Shown piece after piece: positions 48,700 through 61,064 of a stretch of 64,000 bases of DNA. The stretch's first letter is position 1; every line of letters begins with the position of its first letter. The DNA lies in contig JAJHZJ010000061.1 in assembly GCA_023548195.1 (NCBI GenBank), forward strand, positions 6,092,373-6,156,372, read 5' to 3'. A model generated the notes under the pieces. The model worked only from the letters and a program-made list of their open reading frames with translations. It was not told where the DNA came from and ran no database searches. Source of the DNA: Bettongia penicillata ogilbyi. Taxonomy: Eukaryota; Chordata; Mammalia; Diprotodontia; Potoroidae. A program made the translations under genes and the position numbers.

Positions 48700-49010
48700 A
48701 TAATGAAGAAAAACAGAAGACAGAATAAAGAAGTGATGGAATGTAAGTGAACTGAAATATAAATGGATTATAAAATGAAAAAGGGCAAAATGACTTTAAA
48801 TCAAAACCCAATAATATGTTGTTTATAGGATCTAATCCCCAAAGATATAAACAGATTTAAATTGAAAGACAAACCAAAATTTATCATGCTACAACTACGT
48901 GGCTTTACTATGATAGCTAACTAAGTTAAATTCAAATGGCATGGCATTAAAAGCTAAAAATAAGGTACTAAAAGATTTTTTAAAAAGAGCAAATTAATTT
49001 TGAATATATA
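48700..49010 (+). mobile_element. Marsupial L1 ORF2 fragment
   Basis: Shows 'aataaagaagtgatggaatg', 'gggcaaaatgactttaaatc' and 'aacccaataatatgttgttt', the ORF2 start region; it overlaps in content with 45845. Confidence 0.6.
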
Positions 49011-50192
49011 GGTACCATATATTATATCTCATATCCTGCATAGCAATAACATTTTTGAAGGAAAATTGAATATGAAATAATTAGAAAACTAGTAACTTTC
49101 AGCAACCCAATTTATCAAAATGTGACAAACTTATTTAAAAAGGTAAATTTAAAAGTTACAGATGAAGTTATGACGTAGATCCATACACACATATGTGTGT
49201 GTTTGTATATATTTATTATATATATGTAGGTATGTATACACACACACAACCATCCTCTACTAAAGTCTTTCCCTGAAAACTTATTATAGGTTTCTTGAAG
49301 GTTATGATGGCACTTGCAAATTGGAAGATCCTATACTAAGTCAGAAGGGCTTCATGTATGGCCCCAGTGAAATCTGTCATTTAAGAACCAGCCTAGTTAA
49401 GCAACAAAGTAGCTGCAAAATAATAAATTTTTTGACAATGAAACTGTTCATTAAGTTATAGAAGAATTACAAATTATGGCAACAGAGTAGCCACATTTGT
49501 TATAATAGAATTTTGAGGTATTAAAGTAAAAAGGGAATTGGAAGTCAAGAATTTACATTCTCCTCACTCCTTGCTCAATCCACATTAATCATCTTCTCAG
49601 TCACAGAAAAATCATATGTAAATTTGGAAAGGTAAAAGTTGTAAACGCTATATTTATGGACTAAAACAAGAAGCACTTGCAGGCTGTGAACTGAACTATT
49701 ACAGAGCATTCCTATTAATGAAACTTTGATTCACTGTGTAATATGATGCGATGTAATATGATGATTCACTTGAATTACTTACATTTTCTACTAAAATCAA
49801 ATGCAAATGGTTCAGTTTTAAGATTTTGTTCACCATTTGATTATTTTCCCTTTTCTAAAGGAAAATGCTATGGGTTAGTGAAATGAACCTGACTGCTCCG
49901 TATTTATATATGTAAAATGTTATCAAATAGCCCTGTAACATTCATATAGTATTAATACTGTAAATACAATCATTTGGTGTTATTATAAACCACTGTAAAA
50001 ATACCTAAATATAAGTTAACTCCCATTAGGATTTAGTATTTCATGGATTCAGAATAAGACAAATTACATTCCCCCAAACATAAACTACATATGTCTAATA
50101 CAATTTGGTTAGATCAATAATATCAAACAAAGGGATTCATTCTATTTAACTACTATAAACTGTACAAGGAAAAAAAAATGTAAGAAACTTAC
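49011..50192 (-). other. Intron 11, part nearest exon 11
   Basis: AT-rich with a (TG/TA)n tract near 49190-49250. Nothing else recognised. Confidence 0.5.
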
Positions 50193-53100
50193 CATGTGAG
50201 GCACGTTTTTCCATTCTTCTTTTCCCATATCTTGAATTTTGCTGCATGTGCTCTTTGTTTCTATAAGTAAAAAAGGACTGTTTGGCACTATGAGGCAATT
50301 CAGATTCTGTGAGTTCATCATCTTGCATAAAAGCTTTGGCAATTTCCATTGCTTCTCTTTCAAGAGAATTTTCTGGGTCTTTAGAATCAGGAGAAGAAAC
50401 TTGCAGACTTCTTTTGACATCACCTTCCATATTCGCATTCTTAAGACCAATTTGTTCTTTTTTCAGAAATGAACTATCTTTAGCAGGAGTCAATTTTGTT
50501 TCTAAAGGTGACTGCATTTCATCTTGCTTAAATTGATCACAATTACCTTTAGTAGCGCTATTATTTTCTGAAGAATTTATTTTAACATTACAATTATTTG
50601 AGAAGTTAAGCTCTTTATTACAAGTTTCATTTTTGGAACGTGCAATATGTTTGGGGTTTTTACCACCACCAATACAAAGAATAGAAGACAGAGCTTTCGG
50701 TGTAACATTTTGTGTAGATTCAGATAAATGCTCAACACAACGTTCGCTCTTCATTAAGTCAAATTCCGCTAACATACCTTTAGCTTTCTTTAATGCATTT
50801 TCAGAGACTAAAACCTGTTTTCCACTTGCTGTACTAAATCCAAAGTTACTATTTAGCATATTACTTAAATGGTCCTTCTTTTCTGATAGGTTAGTTTTTG
50901 CATGTAACAAGGCATTTTCTTCTATTAATGTTTCCAGATTGCTTTCACTATCTTTAAAGGATGTCACGGAAAGTAATTGCTCAGAATTATTTTCTATTTC
51001 AGAAAAAACTTGTCTGGCTTTCTTTAATGAATTATCTGATACTTGCACAGGTTTGCCATTTGCTGTATAAAACATCCCAACAGAAGAGCTACAGTTGGGC
51101 AGTCTTCCCATAGATTTATACAAATCACAAGTTTTAGAATTTACTTGACAATGAGAAAGTTTAGAGTCCATCTCTAATCCAGTATTTGTTGACATATTTT
51201 CAAGTTGTGCTAGTCTACTGTATTTTTTATTTGAAATGAAAATATCAGTTGTGGACATATCCTTTTTCTTGCCATCAAAAGATTTAAGAGAAATGTCCTC
51301 TTTGTTTTTCAGTGTCTTAGAAAAATCTTTTGCAATTTCCATTTCATCATTTTCTGATTTGGTCTCAGTGTCTGGTTTAAGAAACTTATCACAATCATTT
51401 ATGAACATTTCTCTTGCTTTCTGTATTGCTTCATTTGAAACACAAACTGTCTTGCCACTTGCTGTAGTAAATGCAGGTGGCCTTGCCTTAAGACATGACA
51501 TTCCTTTATCAGATAATTGTTCTGGGAAGAAATCTGCATTATGTGAATGGTAAAAATCAGATCTTTTTGTGTCATGTTTTAAATTATGTTTAACGTTTGA
51601 CGTATTGTTATTTAAATTAGCTGAATCTTGCTTATCAGAAATACAACTTTTGTCTTCAACTGATGATGTATTATTTGAAGTATTTAAGGGCACAAGCTTC
51701 TCTGCATCAACATCGGAGCCTGCTTTTAAATATATGGTCTCATCAACACAAGAGACATTTCCTCCTAAATCTCTCTCTCTAATCCATTTTTTTGCTGCCA
51801 GTAATGAAGTCTCACTTACAGAAATTTCAACAGGCAAACCAGTAGACTGTTTTGTATCGGACAATATACAATTTTCTTTGCTTTCTTTATTTTCAGATAG
51901 TTTTTCTTCAAATAAATCACTATTTGAAAGTTTGTTAGAGGGAGCATAATCAGTTATTTTAGGTAGATCTGCAGTCGTAACAGAAAAAAGGACCTTTCCA
52001 TTATCATCTTGATAACTTTGCATTTCTTCCCACACTTGTGCATTATTTAACTTAACCATCTCATAAGCTTGTCCATGTTTTTCATTAACTTTTTCTCTTT
52101 TCTTAAAAAGTTCTGTCTCAAGATTCTTAATGTTAGTAATGTCGTTTTCTAAATTTTCCTCAACAAAAAAGTGCTTTACTTTAGCCAAAGATTCCTTTGA
52201 AATTGTAACTTTTTTTCCACTAGCAGTATGAAAACCCACCATACTATGTACTTTCAATTTTTGGTTTTCAATTTTTGGTCCCTGTTGGATAGATATCAAC
52301 TGACTTTTAGTAGCACCAAGAGCCATCTCTTCTGTTTCACTTTCAACTAAGTTTTTTTCCTTTTTTCCTGAAGGCTCCATTGGTTTATTATAAGCAACAT
52401 GTGGCGTTTTCAAAATCAAAGGAAATGAAAAATTACTTAATTCTTTTACTGAGTATTCTTCAGCAAACAGATGTGTAACTTTACTGAAAGATTCCTTGGA
52501 GACCACAATATTTTTACCATTTGCAGTCTGAAAATGCTGTAGGTCACAGGAATTTTCATTTTTTTTAATTTTTTGCTCCTTTTGATTAGAAACCAACTGC
52601 TCCACTTGGCTTATATTAAAGGTAAACATTTCTTCATCTTTAACAGCTTCTCCCAAGCAAGTTAAATCTAAGAATTCTTCCTTAATTTGATAATTTTCTT
52701 GTTTTATAAATTGATTAGACTTTCTCAGATGCATATTTTGTTGACCAATCAATGATAAGCCATTTACTTCTCTTTGACAGTTATTATCTGAATTAGGGGC
52801 AACAGATCCTTTTAACTTACCATTATCTTTATGTGAAGTAACAGACAATGGACAACTACTCTTTTTATTTTCTGGTTCTCTGTTACAATTTAACATATTT
52901 TCTTCAAGAACGCCAGCATTATTTTCAACACTGTTTTGTGGTTTGTGTACATATTTAACATCTTTCCATTTAAAATCTTCACTACTGTTATTATACTTTG
53001 CAATCTTGAATGTAGGAACATTAGACTTATGATTTCTATCTAAAGAATCATTCTTAAAATTCTGCAGAGGTGTTTCCTTACTAATCTCCTCAATATCACT

Positions 53101-55046
53101 GAATAATTTCATAGCTTTTTGTAAGGCTTCATTAGAAATATTCATCTTTCTTCCAAGAGCAGAACAAAAGCCTTTAAACTCCACTTTATTTTCAGTAAAA
53201 CTATCAGTAAAGATGACTTGTCCAGAGTTACTTTTTGGTAAACCAACTGGTTTTTGCTTTATATTAATTACCACTTCAGAGTTCATAATTAAATCTTGTT
53301 CAGGAGCTCTGTTATAATCTATCTCATTTTTAGCTCCAAAATAACCATCAAGTTCAACAGTGTTCTGGACCTCATAAGTATTTAAACTGCCTAACTCAGC
53401 TGCTGCTTTCTTGGTGGATATTTCAAGTGTCTGTACCATAGGACTTTGCTTTCGGAACTGTGTAAATTCAAATTGGCTTCCTGTTTCTTCCAATATTGTA
53501 GAAAGCTCTGTAATTTCTGCTTTTTGGCTGGCTGTTAAACTATGGCTAAGATTAAAATCTTTTTTTGACGATAAGTGGTCCAGAGTTACATCAGTATCTT
53601 TTGCTTTAGTAACAAATATGTTACTTTGTATATCCTTAGCTATAGTAAGGCTTGCTTCTGAGTTCCAAGCTGGGAAAGAATTCTTGATTTGGTTTTCAGT
53701 ATCTAAATCAATCCTGATATTTTCTGCTGCCATTGAAGCTGACATATTCACAGTTTCTCCAGAAGAGTAACTGTTACAGTGCTGTTCAATATCTCTGAAG
53801 AAAAGTTTCCCTTTCTTAATGCTGTATTCAGAGAGTATTATCTCCTTATTGGAAGCTGTTTTGAATCCACTACCAAAATTCTTATTTGAGTCAGGATTGA
53901 AATTTCCCACTTGCTTTCCCAAATAATTATCTACATTCTCCTTTAATTTCACATTAGTATCAATAGTACTTTTTGAATAAAAATTTTTACATAGTGATGT
54001 ACATTCATAAGTCATGGGAGCCTGGTTTTTATTCTGGCTATTCCCAGTAAATTCAGGAACCATTTCTGATGAAAAAAAATCTTCAGTGCACAACTCTTGA
54101 AATGTCTGCTTACTATCTATTTCTGTAGAGTTCTCAGAAACAGACACTCCTAAACAGCAGGAATTAGTATCAAAGAATTTCTCAGAAGCATCCCTAATCT
54201 GTGCATTCTTTTTCTCTGTTGTTTGAAAAAGGAAATTATCTTTATTCAAAGGCAAATGTTCCTTGGGGTATGGTTTGAGAGCTGCCTTTTCTGTAACCAA
54301 AATAGTTTTTTCCTGGTCTCTTACACTTACAAAGAGATCAGCATTTTTGTTGACCTGTGTCTCCAAAGAAACTGATGATATTTCTTTACATTTTTCAGAT
54401 GACATTTGTTGAACTTCTCCTGAAATTTCATTTAAAACTTCAATTTCTTGATTCTTTTTAAAGTGGCTATTAGTAAAGCTCTCAATAGAGAGTTCAGAAC
54501 TAACTTTATTTCTGATAAAAGCTGAATCAGAGTTTCTCCTAAATCTTAGTTTTTGTTTCATTTTGCATAAAGGTTCCTTTTCTCCAGAAATCATGACAGA
54601 AAATTCAGGTGGATCCTGAGGAAGATGAGTTGAAGTATTAATAATGGAATCAATGGGGTCATTTAAAGTTCTATTTTTTGTTGGAAAGTGAATATTTTGT
54701 CCAATATTCCACAATTCTATTTCTGTATGTTTTCTTGGTAGGAGGCATGCTGCAGCCAAGACTCGTTCTTTTATACTTGAAACTCCTGGACTTTCTGAAG
54801 TATTATCGTAGCCTGTTTTTTGAGATTGTGATTGATTACCAACTAGTGTTACAGCTGACTCTATTAGATCCTCTCTATTTCTTTTTCCTTCTTCACAATC
54901 TATATCCTGAGGTGTTACTTCATTCTGAAGAGAACTTTCATTAAAACATTCTTTCAGTATTGATTTGTCATGCCCAGTTAAGGAGATAATCTGCTTTTCA
55001 GGATTACATTGCAAACATTTTCTTTTGATAGAGGAATCCAAAACAT
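50193..55046 (-). CDS. BRCA2: BRCA2 exon 11 with eight BRC repeats
   Basis: 4,854 bases in one open frame, 26 codons shorter than human. The frame runs on 24 codons into the intron past the acceptor at 55047, so the exon start is set by the AG and by homology. All eight BRC repeats are identifiable: BRC1 about 53785-53885 (FKTASNKEIILSE), BRC2 53085-53185 (FCSALGRKMNISNEAL), BRC3 52440-52540 (FQTANGKNIVVSKES), BRC4 52150-52245 (FHTASGKKVTISKESL), BRC5 51770-51850 (SVSETSLLAAKKW, no FxxA), BRC6 51380-51482 (FTTASGKTVCVSNEA), BRC7 50990-51080 (FYTANGKPVQVSDNSL) and BRC8 50760-50845 (FSTASGKQVLVSENAL). BRC repeats bind RAD51 by the FxxA motif and a downstream hydrophobic/acidic motif. Between BRC1 and BRC2 lies SQKAEITELSTILEE, a block identical or nearly so in human. 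Confidence 0.98.
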
Positions 55047-55265
55047 CTAAGAACAACAACAAAAGAGAAGAGTCCAATTTAGAAACAGTGCTATAATGAA
55101 CTTGGTAGAAAATTTTCACTAGGTTAAAAAAAAGTCAGCTTCTAAGAAAATGATTTCATAATGAGCTAAAGATGGGTTTCACAAATTTAATGCTTAAAAT
55201 TCATATCCCAAAAGTTAAACTATTCTCCAGAAAACTGGAAATAAATTGGTATGTTTTAAAAAGGC

Positions 55266-55301
55266 AGCATAAACTGCACTAAAGCTTTTGGAACACCCTG
55301 T
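55266..55301. repeat. Mariner-like terminal repeat copy
   Basis: The minus strand reads CAGGGTGTTCCAAAAGCTTT then AGTGCAGTTTATG. The same motif recurs at 59450-59483. Confidence 0.5.
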
Positions 55302-55309
55302 ATTTGAGT

Positions 55310-55450
55310 GGCAGCATGAAGTTAACGGACAGCAAGCTAGTGTTAGAACCAGGAAGACCTGGGTTAGATTCTTGACTTTCACACATACTCATGGAACCCT
55401 GGGAAAATCACTTAATCTCTCAGCACTCTGGGTAACTTCTCTATGACTAT
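55310..55450 (+). mobile_element. MIR-type SINE fragment
   Basis: Shows 'accaggaagacctgggttag' and 'gggaaaatcacttaatctc'. Confidence 0.75.
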
Positions 55451-55454
55451 GACT

Positions 55455-55680
55455 ACTAAGCTAACATTTAAATAGACCCCCAAAGTTTACAAAGTGTTTT
55501 ATAAATATTACCTCCTTTGATCTTCACAACAACCCCTGGGAGTTGGGTGATATTTATAATCAGATAGCTGAGACAGGAAGAAGTGAAGTTATGTACCCAG
55601 GGTCACACAGCTATTGTCTGAGGCCATATTTGAACACAGGTTTTTCTGACTATGGGCCCAGTACTCTATCCAATGGTAAC
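55455..55680 (-). mobile_element. MIR-type SINE
   Basis: Shows 'tttacaaagtgttttataaa', 'gggtcacacagctattgtct' and 'cccagtactctatccaatgg'. Confidence 0.85.
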
Positions 55681-55904
55681 TTGTATTATTATAGTTTCTT
55701 CATCTGAGAAATCCCCATAAAAATGAAATCACAGGTCCAGTGCCTCTCTATTTTACAATACGTAGTTAATTTAATCTGTAGCACTGTATGTTTCAGGACA
55801 TCCCTCCCACAAATTTAAAAGATACTCACTGTACCTGACCATTAATTTATGAGTTAATACAAAATCAGGTAAAAGGTTACAAATTTTAAGAAATTACCCC
55901 CCTT

Positions 55905-55975
55905 ACACTTCATGGACTAGATGATTTCTGAGGTCTTTTTTAGCCTAACGTATTTCTAAATTTTGCAATCTACAA
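55905..55975 (+). mobile_element. CR1/L3 LINE terminal scrap
   Basis: Shows 'catggactagatgatttctg' and 'aggtcttttttagcctaac'. Confidence 0.5.
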
Positions 55976-56329
55976 ATTCCAACTTGTGTGACTTTAAATG
56001 TAAACTCTGATAAAGATCATCACCACAGAACAATTTTGTTTTAAAGGCCTTCTTATTCTGAATTCATGGAAACTGGTTCAAAGTTTAGCAAACATTCAAT
56101 GAGCAAAAAAGTAGTAGATTTGTCCAAGATGATAGTTAAGTTCTTAAACTAATAGCAGATAGAGCTGATAATCATAATATTCCTTAAGTTCTAATTTCTC
56201 TTTAGAGTTCCAGGGTTAATGAGTATCACTGGAGAAATTAACAAAACAGTTCTGACTTTATGCACTATAAACTTATCTGAGCTGTGCTTTACTGCTACTT
56301 GACTACAATTCTGTTGTACCTTTATCTTA

Positions 56330-56945
56330 TTCTCAGGTATACCACATACTTTCTCCTTTCTTCTATTCTCTGATTACTTCATTGAAAACATCGAAGCTTC
56401 TCAGCATCATTATCTACTGTCTCCTTCCTTATGATCACAGAAGATGAAGTATCCCTAATTCTCACTAAGTGCCTTTACTTGTATCCTTAATTCTATTCTC
56501 CCTTGCCTCTCCCAAGACTTAGTTTTAGCTCATTCAATGGTTCTTTCCTATCTGCTTACACATAAATTCAGATTTCCTAATCCTAACAGTCTTCCTCTTG
56601 GGCTTTTTACTCTATTAAACTTACTGTGCCACAAGTCCCCTGCCATTCACATTTCTAAACTGGGGGGTGAGGGGAGGTGGGGAGAGGGAAGAAAAGAACC
56701 AAAAAAAAAATCATATTTTGGATGCCTCCACTTCATTATCCTCTCTATTCTCAGTATCTTGGAATCAAGCTCTCTTCCCTCTCATTCCACTGAAACTGCT
56801 CTTTAAAAAGTTAATACCAATGACTACCCAACTGCAAATCCAATGGTCTTTATTCCTTGACCTCTCTGAAGCTTTTGAAATTGTCAACATTCATATTTTT
56901 ACATACCTATCCCACTGTTCCTCAAATAGTTCATACAATCAAAAA
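56330..56945 (+). mobile_element. L2 LINE reverse transcriptase fragment
   Basis: The plus frame reads IPMTTQLQIQWSLFLDLSEA then FEIVNIHIF near 56810-56905, matching the L2 motif LDLSAAFDTVDH. Confidence 0.75.
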
Positions 56946-57517
56946 ATAATTTGCGTACAATAAAATATACACAATTGGTCATTTCATCTATATCTATAAA
57001 CATATAGAGCAACCATTGGTACTATGATCTTTGAAAATAAAAGACAGCAAAAGCAAAAAAGTATTTTAACCACTTAAGGCTGAGCTTGTATGAAACATGA
57101 CTGATATACTGCTAAAATAATTTTTTTAAACTCAGAAAAGCAACTGCACAGTTGCATAATTATGCTTCAGAAAAATCTATGCAACAAACTTTAATACATT
57201 TAATATAAAACATACGCTAAATGTAATAGCAAGGACAAGGTTTTTATTTAAGGTCTTGATGTTTATGAAATTCTTACTCTGATTCAGGACATACATATAT
57301 CTAAACACAGAGGTCTAATCAATTACTAGTCAAAAAAATCCAACCACTTATATAATTATAAATGGTCCCAATTTAGATGAAGCATAAAATGGATGTCAAA
57401 TTGATATCAGTGTTATATCTGTGTAAATTTTTTATTCACAGAAGTTTATACACCTAATGCTGTAGGCTTAAATCATAATAGTAAGAAATTCATAATCAGG
57501 TGTGGCAATATAAGTAC
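56946..57517 (-). other. Intron 10, part nearest exon 10
   Basis: AT-rich, nothing recognised. Confidence 0.5.
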
Positions 57518-58627
57518 CTGAAATAGGATCTGTGAATTCAGGATGTACTTCAAAAGAATTCGATTCTAAATGGGATGATACAGAATAGTTCTTTGATCCT
57601 ATTTCTTGGGCTTTCTGTAATTTTTCTCCTTCACAAAATATATCATCATTTAAAACATAAATAAATTTTTTTGTCTTCTTTTTTAAATGAGATATTATTC
57701 CTGTACTGTTCAAAGGTGATGAGTTACATTTGTTAACTGTTGGGCAGTTTCCTTTACCATTTGTATTTGAAGATAAGGAATCATGCTCTCCAGGACAGAC
57801 AGTATCATTGACAGAAGATTTGAGATTTTCCAATTTATTTCCAAAAACTTTAGATACTGTTGTAATGTTTGTGTTAGCTGTGGAAAAGGAAGAACCATTC
57901 ATGCTGACGGTTTCTTCAGATGTTTGCCCCATCTTGAACATAGAATTTGTTTTATCTTGAGATAAAGAATTCAGTGGAGAAACTTCAGGGGAGGTCTGTT
58001 TTAATAACAGTATAGTTTCCTTCTGAGGTGTGGTAATTTTCTCTTCATCCTGCTTATATACTGGTATTTCCATATTTTTAAAAATAGTTAGGGCAGAACA
58101 TTCATTATCCAAATTTTCTGATCTTTCTCCTGAATTTTGGTCACAAAAAGAAGTACGTGGCCGTGGCGTTTTCTCAATCAGTGTTACATCTAGATCAGAA
58201 AGGTTTAGTTGAGACCACTGAGTTGCTGAGCATGGTACATCATCCTTCAACAATTCTTCATTAATATTCTCAACACGTTTCTGAATTTCATTTTTTGTTA
58301 TGTCTGAAATGGATGGATAGTAGTATTCTAGTTCAGCTTCAGATGTACTTGAATACTTATCCTTCTTATTTAATTTTTCAGTCTCTTCACATTCATTAGT
58401 TTTTACTTTAAAGTATTTTTTCCTAGTTTTATCAAGTTTTACTTTTCGTAGACTTCCCACTTTATAACCAGAGAAACTGAATGAAGCATCATCTTCTACA
58501 GGTATATCAATGACTGGATCACATACTTCATCTTCCATAACATTTGGCATATTTCTCATCATCTTTCCATCATGGTCTTCAAAGTTATTTCCATCACCAA
58601 ATGAATCCTCTATCATTTTTTCCAGTT
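57518..58627 (-). CDS. BRCA2: BRCA2 exon 10
   Basis: 1,110 bases, two codons shorter than human. It carries one base of phase from exon 9. It encodes MPNVMEDEVCDPVIDIPVED, DKTRKKYFKV, ATQWSQLNLSDLDVTLIEK and KKKTKKFIYVLNDD, matching human PNVLEDEV, SKTRKKIF, CEWSQLTLSGL and KKKTNKFIYAIHDE. The region is largely disordered and evolves fast. Confidence 0.96.
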
Positions 58628-59214
58628 CTGTTAAATTAAAAACACAACACTGAAAATCATTTAAAAGCAACACTCAATTCATATCAAATCACACAAAAAT
58701 AATATGAAATTATTTTGTTATTCCAAAAATATCCATGTATTGATATATATATATATAAAAATATATAAAATCAGTTGAATAGAAAGGAGAGAGGGATATA
58801 TAACTCCATTCAAATTACATGAAAGTAATAAAATGCTAAACATTTTCAAATATACTTAATAATTCTAATTTTTATTTAAGTCTTCGCCCTAGATTTTAAG
58901 GTTCAGTTACTACTGTTTCATATTGTCATGTTTCTCATGTTTTCAGCAACAGGGCTGAAAAACTCAACTCAACAATCTTAAGTGCTTTTATGTGCTAAGC
59001 ACTCAGGATACAAAGTCAAAAACAAAGTGGTCCTTGAGAAGGTTACCTTGGTACTATTTATAGTATCTATCTCAGCACATACTTACAAAGTATCTAAAAA
59101 TCTGACATTATTAAGTACCGAAAGTATACTCAAGTTTTTTAATTGCCAAACTACTCAAGATATTGTTTATTCTTATAATGTCCTCTATTCTTTTTTATTT
59201 CTATTCTGAGAAAG
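58628..59214 (-). other. Intron 9, part nearest exon 10
   Basis: Contains an (AT)n tract near 58742-58768 and a repeat head at 58985-59025. Otherwise nothing recognised. Confidence 0.45.
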
Positions 59215-59407
59215 ACAACAGGTGTAGTGGAGTGAGAACTGGGCTTTGGAGTCAAGAGAAATGGGTTCAAATATCAACATGGAGACTTTATGTACGTAAG
59301 CAAGTAACTCTCTCTGAGCCACAGTGGTCTCATTTGTAAAATGAGGTATGAAAAAGCACCTGACAGGGTTGCCATAAGAATCAAATGAAATAACTGTCCA
59401 AAGTACT
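59215..59407 (+). mobile_element. MIR-type SINE
   Basis: Shows 'gggctttggagtcaagagaa', 'gtggtctcatttgtaaaatg' and 'aatcaaatgaaataactgtc'. Confidence 0.8.
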
Positions 59408-59483
59408 TTGCAGAGTGTGCCAAAAGTCACCATTAAATTTTACTGAAGTTTTAAACTGCACTAAGACTTTTGGAACAGCCTAT
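59408..59483. mobile_element. Short mariner-like MITE
   Basis: About 75 bp with inverted ends: AGAGTGTGCCAAAAGTCA at the left and GACTTTTGGAACAGCC at the right. It shares the AGTGCAGTTTA-type inner motif with 55266-55301. Confidence 0.5.
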
Positions 59484-59649
59484 ACAAATGTGAGCCACAG
59501 ATTATACTTTTACTAATGACACTCAAATCAAATCATCTTCTTTTCCTCCAGTATGTACTCCTTATTCACTCCCCAAATAAAACTATTAAACTGAGAATTT
59601 TAACAGAAATCTAGATACTCACTTCAGAAAAAAACAAAACTGTAGCCTA

Positions 59650-59825
59650 CTACTAGGAAATGAAATTGAACTAGAGATAGAAAAACTTAGTTTCAGTCCC
59701 ATGGGACACTTTCTGGCTGTGTGACCTTGGGAAAGTCTCTTCACGTTCAGGAGCTTTGGCTTATTACCCAAAAATAAAAATGGGAGTAAGCACACTCTCA
59801 CTAATTACATAATAAGGATGATGTG
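59650..59825 (+). mobile_element. MIR-type SINE fragment
   Basis: Shows 'tggctgtgtgaccttgggaa' and 'agtctcttcacgttcagg'. Confidence 0.75.
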
Positions 59826-59956
59826 AAAACAGGTATTTGTATAACAGTAGACTTTAATGAAAGGAATAGCCCTTTTCACTTGAGTGGCAAGGAAAGCTTC
59901 TAACAATAGATAAATAGTAACAAAACAAAGTCAGTCAGTTAAACACAGATTCTTAC

Positions 59957-60071
59957 CCTGGCTAGTGACATAGTCTTCTGCACGTGTGTTTTCAATGTTT
60001 GGCACAGAAGAGGTGGTTCTATCAAGTCTCTCAGGACTTTCACCATGCTGAGATAAAGACTTTTGCAACAT
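59957..60071 (-). CDS. BRCA2: BRCA2 exon 9
   Basis: 115 bases, one codon longer than human, phase 0 at its start and one base carried out, as in human. It encodes MLQKSLSQHGESPERLDRTT and SSVPNIENTRAEDYVTSQ. It aligns residue for residue at SQHGES with human SNHDES. Conservation is modest; the call rests on phase, length, splice sites and position. Confidence 0.85.
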
Positions 60072-60574
60072 CTACAAAAATTAAAATACTAATATGGAAA
60101 TTCTTAAGTTTTGCATTTTTATATGGACTAAACACCTAAACTTTAAGAAATCGATGATATAACCTACTTCTAAAGGTAGTCTCATAAATTACTTTATATA
60201 GAAATTTTAAATAAATTACTTATTAGGGTATATAGGACTGCAGGTGAAGAAAAACAACACAGAGAAGAAAGAGTGGGAAAAATGGAATAGGAAGATACCA
60301 AAACTATGGTATAAGACAGATTCAGACGGGAAGCAAAGTTACGAAGGTCTTGATACTGGAACCTAGGAGAGCATAATTTCAAAGTAAGGAAAAATGCCAC
60401 AGGATAAATTGGCAACAATGGAGCAAGGAAGAATCAGGTCCCAACAGAAATATATAATCCTAACTTCAGAAGTCCCTCCCACAAAGATTACGAATACTGT
60501 TTGAAGCTACAATAACAAGGCTTAGCTTTTAATAAATCTACAAACAAAACTTTACCATGTCTGCTATTCTACCA

Positions 60575-60720
60575 AAGATTCATTTGTGAGGCAGTGTGCC
60601 ATAGTGGACAGAAATTTCTGGAGTCAAGAACACTAGGGGTTTGAGTCCTGTCTCCGACACAGATTGGCCCTGGAGTCCTGGATAAGCTGTTCACCCTCTC
60701 TATACCTCCCCAACACTCTA
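60575..60720 (+). mobile_element. MIR-type SINE fragment
   Basis: Shows 'aggcagtgtgccatagtgg', 'ctggagtcaagaacactagg' and 'tttgagtcctgtctccgac'. Confidence 0.7.
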
Positions 60721-60839
60721 TACTGCAGCAGTCTTCATTGGTGGAGGGAATCTTCATAAGGAGTTCCCAGTACCAATGAAATCACAAGGCCAGGAAAATT
60801 AATTACCTAGAAAGGATTCAAATGAAATTTCATTAATAA

Positions 60840-61060
60840 GGTATCATTTTCTGTTCCAAATCTTGGACATAGATTGTAATGAGTCAACTACTGTGAGTAT
60901 CCAAAGTGAGAGTGCATAAGTGACACTCCTGTTGTATCTTCCCCAATGATGCTATATCTAGATTATATCCTGTTCTGGGTATACTGTGACATTAACGAGA
61001 TGGAGAACATAAAAGAGACAGCAAATAGAATGATGAAAGGCTTTGAAACTATCACACTAG
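60840..61060 (+). mobile_element. CR1/L3 LINE fragment, sense
   Basis: Shows 'gacattaacgagatggagaa' and 'agaatgatgaaaggctttga', matching the CR1 sense block before its 3' end. Confidence 0.6.
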
Positions 61061-61064
61061 ACCA

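Larger units (their letters stand above)
9971..60071 (-). other. BRCA2: BRCA2 gene body, exons 9 to 27 (5' part missing)
   Basis: Nineteen minus-strand exons match human BRCA2 exons 9-27 in order, phase and length. Lengths equal human for exons 12, 13, 15, 16, 17, 19-25. They differ by multiples of three for exon 9 (+3), 10 (-6), 11 (-78), 14 (+9), 18 (-6) and 26 (-6). The total is 9,297 coding bases including the stop. BRCA2 is the nuclear mediator that loads RAD51 on resected DNA and protects stalled forks. The coordinate span is that of the visible coding exons; the gene continues to the right. Homology was judged by recalled human protein sequence, not by a search. No frameshift or nonsense codon interrupts any exon before the stop in exon 27. 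Confidence 0.97.

Noticed and set aside
50239..54944. Several plus-strand open frames of 75-145 codons opposite BRCA2 exon 11
   Set aside because: They are antisense shadows of a strongly supported coding exon and show no motif of their own.
55047..55119. Extension of the exon 11 reading frame to an ATG at 55119
   Set aside because: These 24 codons are past a good acceptor at 55047-55048 and have no counterpart in human BRCA2; they are intronic.
57730..58212. Plus-strand open frames opposite exon 10
   Set aside because: Antisense shadows of exon 10.
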